A DNA stretch of 64,000 nucleotides, taken from positions 11,546,150 to 11,610,149 of the forward strand of contig NC_080042.1 in assembly GCF_012489685.1 (NCBI RefSeq), in the 5' to 3' direction. Positions 56,477 through 64,000 of the stretch are shown piece after piece. This DNA comes from Lotus japonicus (lineage: Eukaryota > Streptophyta > Magnoliopsida > Fabales > Fabaceae). Below the pieces are notes generated by a model, which had not been told where the DNA came from, did no database searches, and saw only the letters and a program-made list of their open reading frames with translations. Numbering within the stretch: the first letter of the stretch is position 1; every line of letters starts with the position of its first letter. Position numbers and translations under genes: made by a program.

Positions 56477-56674
56477 ACGGTCGAGTCTTTCGGGAGTTGT
56501 TGGGGAATAGGTCTTCTGTGCTAGGTTGTGTGACTCTGCAAAGAGTGAAAATTGATTGTCTGCAAGCGATTTTTCGCTTAAAAATTGATTGAAGTTATTG
56601 CTTAATCATATTGTATAGTTATACTAGATGCTATCTTATGATGAGTACTAACTGTTTGTTTAACTTAACAGAAC

Positions 56675-57892
56675 ATGGTGCATACTAATCAGCTAGCTGA
56701 GATGATGGCCACTATGGCCCAAGCGGTAACAGCGCAGGCAAATGATAATGCGATGAGGCGTGCTGCTGAGGAGGCACGTGATCAGCATCAGCGCCAGAGG
56801 GAAGTAACTCTGGACCAAAACAAAGGCCTCAATGACTTCAGGAGGCAAAACCCACCAAAGTTCTCTGGTGGTACTGACCCAGACAAAGCGGATCTCTGGA
56901 TTCAGGAAATCGAGAAGATATTCGGCGTACTACAAACTGCTGAGGGTGCCAAAGTGGGCATGGCGACTTATCTGCTACTCGGGGATGCTGAGTACTGGTG
57001 GAAGGGCACCAGAGGAATTATGGAAGACAATCACGAGGAGATTAGCTGGAACTCATTCCGGACCGCATTCTTGGAAAAGTATTTTCCAACAAGTGCTCGG
57101 GATGAGCGGGAGTCACAATTTCTGACACTCCGTCAGGGAGGTATGTCGGTACCGGAATTTGCTTCAAAGCTGGAATCTTTGGCGAAGCATTTTCAATTCT
57201 TTCATGATCATGTGAATGAGCGCTACATGTGCAAGCGCTTTGTAAATGGACTGAGGCCTGATATTGAGGACTCAGTGAGGCCGCTGGGAATCATGCGATT
57301 CCAGTCGTTGGTTGAGAAAGCCACGGAAGTGGAACTGATGAAGAACCGGAGAATGAACCGGACTGGAACTGGAGGGCCGATGAGGTCGGGCTCTCAAAAT
57401 TTTCAGGGCAGAGAGAAATTTTAGAGCAGGGGGCCATATCAGCGTCCTGCTGGAAGAGGATTTACTTCAGGATCTTACATACCCATGACGGGTACTGCTG
57501 GAGGTCCCGGAGATCAGACTTTGAAGAAGGAGATGACCTGTTTCAGATGTGGGGAGCCGGGGCATTATGCTAATGCTTGTCCCGACAAGAGGCCCAAATG
57601 CTTTAATTGTAACAGAATGGGGCACACTGCCGATCAGTGCAGAGCACCCAAGACGGAGCCAACCGTGAACACTGCTCGTGGAAAGCGTCCTGCGGCTAAA
57701 GCAAGAGTTTACACCATGGACGGTGAGAGAGCTGAGGGGTTTGTCAGAGGAGAGCGCAAGAACGATGGTAACTTTCTAACCATTCTTTCTCATTCTAGTA
57801 TAATATATTCCATTACTCCCGTAGCGTGTGCAAACACACCTAACTTATTTATACTGTCTAAGCTTCGACCTTATAGTTATTACGCCTATTAA
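56675..57892 (+). pseudogene. Tekay-like gag with one internal stop
   Basis: Gag forms the particle and binds element RNA. The frame starts MVHTNQLAEMMATMAQAV at 56675, followed by a helical segment. The retrotrans_gag core comes next: PPKFSGGTDPDKADLWIQEI, MATYLLLGDAEYWWKG, FLEKYFPTSARDERE, FASKLESLAKH. A TAG at 57422-57424 breaks the frame. In the same frame downstream are two CCHC zinc knuckles, CFRCGEPGHYANAC and CFNCNRMGHTADQC, then RVYTMDGERAEGF, which normally leads into the protease. Homology ends near 57765; the Asp-Ser-Gly protease motif is absent. The last 40 or so codons to 57892 look unrelated. Confidence 0.88.
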
Positions 57893-58769
57893 TACCTTAT
57901 TTGACCGTAGCTCGTATTTTAGCTATAGAAGTTATACGAGGTTTAGAATGACACGCTAAGCTTAGAAAGTAGTCTTCTACCGATGCGTTTAAAAGGAAGC
58001 TAGAAGCTGAAGAATGAATCTCATAGAGATTTCTTATGGATAGTATACGTATGATGTCGAGGGCGTGTAGTTCCGTAGCGGAATCGTTGAGGATGTGAGG
58101 TCAGGATAATTGTGACTATTGGATGATAGGAACTCATTGACTGTTCCAGTGGGTTTTTCTAAATTTCACCTTCGATGTATTAGGCTTGATCAACTTAATA
58201 TTGAGGGGGTGATATTCGAAATCAGAGCTGGCTATGGACTTTGATAGAAGGATTGGTAAGATTAACTTGATTGGATCGAGGATTAGTCGAGTTGGGAGGA
58301 AAAAGTTCGCATTTAGTATAAGTTCTCTTGCGAAGGAGATATAGTTTGAAGAAATGGATATTCATTTAGGAAGCATTGAAGAATTAACGGACATTAGAGG
58401 TCCAAACTTGTTGAAGGTTCAGGTTTTAAGTCTATGAACTGTTGTCTTAAGTTTCTAGGACTCGAAGTTGGTTAGAATTTGATAGAGAGATTAAGAAGTT
58501 GATTGACGAGATGGAGATCAAGTTACAGAAAAGGGAGGTGTTAGTATTAAGATGAACACTTGAGGTTGTCATATTTGGACAAGTTGCTTAAAGTCTAAGA
58601 GTGAATGAAACTTGTTATGGATTTTGGTGATACGAGCTAGAGATTATCGAGTGAATTTTGCTAAGTGGAATGAGAACCTTAGGGTAAAGATTGACTTCAG
58701 AAGCTGGAGATCATATTCGAGTAAGAGTTTTAGTGGTGTTATCATTGATGATTGTAGTTAAACCTCGGC
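57893..58769 (+). other. Degenerate interior of the gag-only element
   Basis: No open frame of useful length and no RT or integrase core motif. A weak FDVLGLINL at about 58168-58195 might be the decayed start of the protease-RT linker. The region looks like heavily mutated pol or replacement sequence. Confidence 0.4.
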
Positions 58770-58970
58770 AAGTTGAAAGATGATATGTCTGTTGAGACGC
58801 CGTTGGTCAACATTGGGACTAGAAGAGTGAAACAATCGAAGGGAAAGCAGAGTGTTTTAGTGAAAATTATTTGGAATAAGGACACGGACGGTGTTATATG
58901 GGTATTAGAGGAAAAGATCAAGGAATAATATCCAGAACTTTTTACTGACCCTTAAGTTTCGAGGTCGAAA
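58770..58970 (+). pseudogene. Remnant of the pol C-terminus
   Basis: One frame reads KDDMSVETPLVNIGTRRVKQ, then SVLVKIIWNKDTDGV and, past a stop, YPELF. This pattern (E-x-P-V-x-I, LVK-x-x-W, YPELF) is the end of Tekay-type gypsy polyproteins. It shows that the element descends from a full pol-coding ancestor. Confidence 0.65.
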
Positions 58971-58974
58971 CTTT

Positions 58975-58992
58975 CTTTTTGGAGGGTAGTAA
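58975..58992 (+). promoter_or_regulatory. Polypurine tract
   Basis: TTTTTGGAGGGTAGTAA immediately precedes the 3' LTR. It is purine-rich with two T interruptions. Confidence 0.7.
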
Positions 58993-61900
58993 TGTAAGAC
59001 CCAAGTTTTTAAGCTTATGCTTAGTGAATAAAATCTTATTCACGATTAGGGTTGATGTATTGTGAAAGGAAACCTGAACAAGAGTTTGTCAAATGGAATA
59101 GATTTATGAAGGAGAAAGTTCAGGAAAAGTCAAAGGATTTTATCGAAGTCGATTTAAGTTATAGCACGATCGTTATACGCTTAAACCTAGGTCAGAAACC
59201 CTAGTATATAGCTAATTTTCACTTTTAGGCACGACGGAAGTTAATTCCAAAAATCTTCAGAGAAATGTTAGAACTTCTCTTTTTCCATATATCAAAATCT
59301 TTTCGAGGTGAAACTCTAGGATCTACGAACGTCCGATTCCAATCATCGGAAGTTTGCCGAAACCGAATCCCTGGTATTTCAAAACCCTAGAATTTCTCGA
59401 CAATGAAGACTTTATCTATTCAGAGCTTCAAATGAATATTCTACACGCGTACACCCATTTCTCTTGATGATTTCAATCTTTCTTCCGAAGGAAGTTTTCT
59501 ATTCCGACTTTCGATGCAAAAAGCAACTTATCGGGTAAAATAGTTTTATACCGACTATGCTTTAGTTGCCAAAAATACAAGGAGACCTCTTTATAGTTTT
59601 GGAGTTCTTTTGCCAAAACATATCTAATAATTCATGGAGAATGACGCCGGAAAAATCAGATTCGCGAAACTTTCATTTTCCCGCGAATTTCCACCTTCTA
59701 TATATAGCCAAGAAATGAGAAAAAACAAATATCTTACCCATTTCTTCCCAAGGAGGCCGCGAGTTTGCTAAGGAGAGGAGGAGAAGAGATTTTGTTCAAT
59801 CCTTGCTTGATCGTCGATCAATCAGTTGCTGCTTCAAGGCTTCGAGGTATAGTCGCTAATCCTTACCTCTGATCGCTTTTTCCATAGCTTTTCTGTAGAG
59901 TTTTCTGAGCGGATAGTTTATGGGTTTTTGCAAAACTATCCTGAATCTTTCATTTCTGATTCTAAACCTCTTCTATATGTGCCCAAGATCACTTCTGCCG
60001 GATTAGATTTTCCGTTATGTCGCCGGAATTCCGCCGAAATCAATTTTAGCCTTAAATACCCATTTTTGGAGTTTTTGAGGTAAAGCTTCAACCTTTAGGC
60101 TAAAAACTATCGCCTTAGCTTAGTGTTAGTAGGATTAGTTGTCATAAACGTCGTTAGTAACGTCCCTGCAAAATTTGGTTTTTGGGATTTCAGTTTTGAA
60201 ATTTCTAAGTTAAAAATCATGACCAAAATACCCCTGCGACAGTTTTCGATCCGATAATTTTTCCGAGTTCAGAATACCCTTAGTTACGGCTAATGATAGC
60301 ATAGGAACCAAGTTTGATCGAAGAAAAATCGAGCCCCATAATTACCTAAAGTGGCCGAGCCCTATTAAGGGGGAGGAGGAAAATTTCCTTTTCCGAAAAC
60401 TTGTCTTTCGCGCTAGATTATCGTACCTTAGAGTATAGATTACTTCGTGTAACCTTAGTAAGTATCGATAGCTTAGTTCTCGATAGATTCTGATAGTATT
60501 TCTGTGACTTTGCTTTAAAGGAACTTTTGAGGAATTTCCTGAGGAGCAACGCTTTGCTTGTGAGGAAGAGTTAGAAGATAATCCTGGAGAATCTGCAGGT
60601 GAGGGCTTCTCACTGAATCTCTAGTTAATGCTTAGGGTCGATGTTTCGACATTGTTTACTGTTTATGCACTGGAATTGTGTGTGATTGGAAAATGTTTTC
60701 TGAGGCTTCGGCTGACAATGTAGATAATTCATCTACTGAATGTTTTTGAGATTGTCTTACATGCTATGTGCTATGTGGGTAATCTAGGATGTGTGGTGCA
60801 TGCTTTATATGCTAAGTGCTAAGTGTTTATGATGCGATTTATTGATATATGACATGTTGTTGATTGTGATGATTTAAATATGCTCTGTACTGGAATCTGA
60901 GATTCTGAATGGTGAGAATAGCGGGCAGGTCATGGCGATTTTATTTTGAGAGTTTTGAGAAAGTTTGATAGGACGAACGAGGTTCGGGCCTTAATTCTGT
61001 TTAGTGGATCGAGACATCCTCTGGAAGCGACTTGGGATTGGGAGATCCTGCAAATGTATAAGACTTGCGATAAGACAAAATGGAATCTATTTTATAAAGA
61101 AAATTCATAAGACCTTAAATAACCTCAAAATCTTTAAGTAATGATAACAACCTCGAAGGAAGGCATTGGAAGTCAAGTCATAGTTTTGGAAAAACGAGGA
61201 GTGTCGTCGGATCCAGGTGTTGAGGAGTTTGGTAAGTTCTGAGTATGTTGGTACTCCTTCGCTCGTTGAGCAGTTTGTTAGCCATCCAAGGGATGAGCCG
61301 AGAAGCTTCACTGAGGCGTGAGACCTTGTGAATGCGTGATACTCCACTGAGGCGTGAGACCTTGTAGAAAGCATGGACCTTCACTGAGGCGTGAGACCTC
61401 GTGAACAGCATGAAGCTTCACTGAGGCGTGAGACCTTGTGAATGCGGGATACTCCACTGAGGCGTGAGACCTTGTGGAAAGCATGGAACTCCACTGAGGC
61501 GTGAGACCTTGTGAGAGCATGAAACTTCACTGAAGCGTGAGACTTCGTGAGAGTATTGATGACCCGAAGAGTCATCGTGAGTGGTTGCACTCATTTTATG
61601 ATTATTGTATTTTGTCGCAGAATCGACTTTACCTTAGGGTAAGCTTTTAGAAACTTTAATTTACCTAGAACACGTGGCGACGTGTCGAGTGAGATCGGAG
61701 ACGTTGGTTGACTAACCATCCTGCATTCATGCAACATTAATGGGGTATTAACACAGGACGTACTCTGGACCTCGTCGGATTCCAAAATGGTCATAAGACC
61801 CGGATTTCCGTGAAAGAGCGTTTATAAACGTCTCTTGTAGCAGACCGAAATGGCAGACCTACGGATTACGGCTGATCTGACTACCTTTGTGTGGTGTAAG

Positions 61901-62905
61901 AGGCACGCGGGCCGAAATGGCACCACCGTGGCTGGTGAAGGGCTGATCCGTTGATGTCCATCCGTTCCGGATTGCATATTGGTTGACTGGGTTAACCTGC
62001 ATATCATTTCATGCAACATGCATACTGACATAGTTGATGAGTGTGTTTGATACTTGTTAGTTCTACTTGATGCATGTTAACTGTGATTTACAGTCGTTAT
62101 ATTCTTTGTGGAAATATGCAACCCTAGGATGTTATCCCTAGTTATAAGCCTAAGTGGCTATTATCTTATTTATATTTATTGGTGCTATTAATTACATAAT
62201 TCTTTGGAGTTGACCCTCGCGTCTTCTGTGTGTGCTTTGGCGGACAAACGCCCTTTGTCAGATGTCTTTGGCGGACTGGTTCACGACGGTTCACCCTTCG
62301 GGGGAAACTAGAGTTGGGATGCTGGAACAGGAGCGCATCGCGATAGCGAGCGGAGGACGGATGGTGTACATAGACTAGGTCGTTCTGGATTTCGAATTCG
62401 GACGACGATCATGCCAGCATGTAGGATTGAGTGTTAGTGTGAGCTCCTCGAGATGGGATTAGTGTAGGAGTAGAGTCTTAGCTCTGAACATTATTTGTTT
62501 CATTCGGGACAGGGTAGTTTCCCACCTATAGCTTTTTGTGTGGTTTCTTTACGGGAATCACAGAGAGTTGGTTGGACTTAGGAGGTCTTGTTTCAGGCCG
62601 ATGGGCCAGCTTATTCTCAGTTTTGAGGGATAGTGTTGCAGACACTTACCTTTAGATTTGGTTTGTACATTTTGCCTTCGGGCGCTACACTTTTCTTTCC
62701 GTCACTGGAGGTTACTCGTGACGAGGTTGTTACTTACAGCGGGGGCTGTTTATATTTTGTATATTAGTTCTATTGCTTTTCGCTTTTGGGTTTTATTTAA
62801 TTCAGTCTTGTCTTAGTTATTATCGAAAAAAAAAATATTTCACGTTTTTCCGCATTAAGTTTATTTTGGTTACTAAAGTGACGCCACCGAAATCGGGGTG
62901 TTACA
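58993..62905 (+). repeat. 3' LTR of the gag-only element
   Basis: 3,913 bp, nearly identical to 52550-56461. Differences seen include GGCGAAAC to GGTGAAAC near 59309, two in the minisatellite, AATCATCC to AACCATCC, CAGAACGT to CAGGACGT, TTTGTAAAC to TTTATAAAC, GGGTTACGG to GGATTACGG, GGGATAGGG to GGGACAGGG, TGCGGACA to TGCAGACA, and one extra A in TTTCTTTACGGG. Confidence 0.95.
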
Positions 62906-63255
62906 GAAAGGATGTTGAGCGCGCATTTGGAGTACTCCAATCTCGATTTGCAATTATTCGTGGCCCATCACGCTTTTGGCATGTGAATACCATGAAACAA
63001 ATAATGTATGCATGCATTATATTGCATAACATGATTGTTGAAGATGAACGTGAGGGGTATAATAGTAATTTAGTTTACGACCAAGTAGACAATGACATCA
63101 TAACCGCTGAAGTATCTAATGGTCCTATCCCTTCATTTGCAACATTCTTAGAAAGAAGAGGTCATATGAGTCAAAGGGAAATCCATCGCCAACTTCAAGT
63201 AGACTTGGTGGAACATATTTGGGAGCTCTCCGAAAGTAGGAATAATGAAATTTAA
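62906..63255 (+). pseudogene. Harbinger transposase, 3' part
   Basis: The first five bases are the second copy of the GAAAG duplication. The frame then gives DVERAFGVLQSRFAIIRGP, containing the third catalytic acid (Glu), followed by CIILHNMIVEDE, a conserved motif of this family, and ends SRNNEI with TAA at 63253-63255. It is the direct continuation of 51593-52549. Confidence 0.92.
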
Positions 63256-63621
63256 TCTTTGAGAGAGTTTTCATTATTTTTTATTTTGCAATGAATTGTA
63301 TCTTATTTCGAACTTAATTATATAATATAATGTAATGCATTTTGTTTGAATTTTTTTTTTAAATACCATGTCCAATTTTAAATATATTTATATTGTTATA
63401 AATATTAATTAATATTTAAATTTAAGTCATGCTTAGTTGGAAATAAAAAATATAAACATATGAGGTACAGTGGGGTCCAAATAAAAGTAAAATAAGCAAC
63501 CATGCATTGGAGTGAATTATGCATGGATTGCTTATGAGTTGCTTAAATCCCATGTGGCAGTCTGGGCCCACAAGAATAGCATTTAAGAAACCCAATAAGC
63601 AACCATGCATTGGAGATGCTC
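63256..63621 (+). other. 3' flank and right end of the Harbinger element
   Basis: AT-rich tail with two copies of AATAAGCAACCATGCATTGG, the second running into the terminal inverted repeat. Confidence 0.75.
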
Positions 63622-63624
63622 TAA

Positions 63625-64000
63625 GAATCAATTATTTATATTAGGGACAACTTAAATCATCTTAAGAGTCAATTAGTCGCCTTAAGAATCACTTTAGTCA
63701 TCTTTTTAAGAATCAATTATCCACGTTAAGGATCACTTCAATCATCTTAAGAATCAAATATTCACTTTAAGGATAACTTAAATCATCTTGAAAATCAATT
63801 ATTTGTGTTAAGAATCACTTTAATCATCTTAAAAATCGATTATTCACCTTGAGGATCACTTTAATCATCTTAAGAATCAATTAATCACCTTAAGAATCAC
63901 TTAAATTGTTGTAAGAAGACCAATTAATTAATATTAAGAATCAATTAGCTATATTAAGGATCACTTAAGTCTCCTCAAGAATCAATTGTTTATATTAAGA
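63625..64000. repeat. Minisatellite of about 38-bp units, continuing past the window
   Basis: Nine or so imperfect copies combine AATCATCTTAAGAATCAATT and CACCTTAAGGATCACTTTAA. The Harbinger element is inserted at its left edge. Confidence 0.88.

Larger units (their letters stand above)
52550..62905 (+). mobile_element. Gag-only Tekay-like Ty3/gypsy retrotransposon nested in the Harbinger transposase
   Basis: This 10,356-bp element is flanked by a 5-bp GAAAG duplication (52545-52549 and 62906-62910). LTRs of 3,912 and 3,913 bp surround only 2.5 kb of interior. It has a canonical tRNA-Met primer site and a purine-rich tract before the 3' LTR. The interior keeps gag but lost protease, RT, RNase H and most of integrase, so it depends on a related element. 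The LTRs differ by about nine substitutions and one 1-bp indel by eye, which means very recent insertion. Confidence 0.95.
47862..63621 (+). mobile_element. PIF/Harbinger transposon with both genes, carrying a nested LTR retrotransposon
   Basis: Terminal inverted repeats are GAGCAACTCCAACGGGAGTT at the left and, in reverse complement, GAGCATCTCCAATGCATGGT at the right. The flanking 3-bp duplication is TAA (47859-47861 and 63622-63624), as expected for PIF/Harbinger. Without the nested 10.4-kb retrotransposon the element is about 5.4 kb. It encodes a SANT/Myb-like ORF1 protein and a DDE transposase, the two proteins both needed for movement in this superfamily. Subterminal regions repeat AAGCAAC/GTTGCTTA words, likely protein-binding sites; AATAAGCAACCATGCATTGG occurs at about 63491 and again at 63593. 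Both genes are now broken. Confidence 0.93.

Noticed and set aside
62773..62905. N-terminal extension of the transposase 3' ORF reading out of the LTR
   Set aside because: These codons belong to the retrotransposon LTR; the transposase part starts at the GAAAG duplication.

Overview
The window looks like transposon-rich euchromatin of a flowering plant, most likely a papilionoid legume. The basis is intron-containing gene structure with GT-AG splice sites, a PSP/zinc-knuckle gene close to its Arabidopsis relatives, Sirevirus-type copia elements with env-like ORFs, Tekay-like Ty3/gypsy LTRs, and PIF/Harbinger and hAT elements. Nothing bacterial or organellar was seen. The species was not determined.

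Left part (1-14437): the 5' end of one Sirevirus-type Ty1/copia element (minus strand, LTR 684-1895) is followed by an almost complete second one, 2454-14432, with a 5-bp ATAAA target duplication. On the minus strand it reads 5' LTR, primer-binding site, gag, protease remnant, integrase-RT-RNase H, a long env-like ORF, a small extra coiled-coil-type ORF, polypurine tract, 3' LTR. It carries several stops, a frame change and a damaged protease, but its LTRs differ very little.

14438-22284: a decayed 5S rDNA tandem array (15160-15608, remnant near 18030-18082) is interrupted by an RRM-protein ORF that is itself split by a 937-bp hAT transposon with a perfect 8-bp duplication. After it come truncated LTRs and unclassified repeats.

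22285-34760: a 3.9-kb solo LTR of a Tekay-like family (CACAT duplication), an oppositely oriented LTR-like stretch, the 3' end of a different Sirevirus with an env-like ORF, a truncated Tekay-like LTR, and a 582-codon unidentified ORF (32629-34377) in what looks like a non-autonomous Ty3/gypsy derivative.

34760-46300: unclassified repeats, then the one convincing host gene, on the minus strand: an eight-exon CCHC zinc-knuckle/PSP-domain protein (CDS 46291 to 36679, 504 aa), related to the ZCCHC8 type of RNA-processing factor. Its large introns are loaded with MITEs and LTR remnants, and one intron holds a decayed duplicate of a coding exon end.

47862-63621: a two-gene PIF/Harbinger transposon (TAA duplication) with a SANT/Myb-like ORF1 and a DDE transposase ORF2. 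ORF2 is split between its second Asp and its Glu by a young gag-only Tekay-like retrotransposon with 3.9-kb LTRs (52550-62905, GAAAG duplication). The window ends in a short tandem-repeat array.

The window is best read as a record of nested insertions whose order can be worked out: Harbinger before the gag-only Tekay element; RRM ORF before hAT; and the damaged Sirevirus before the solo LTRs of related families cannot be ordered. Only the PSP/zinc-knuckle gene appears to be a functional cellular gene.
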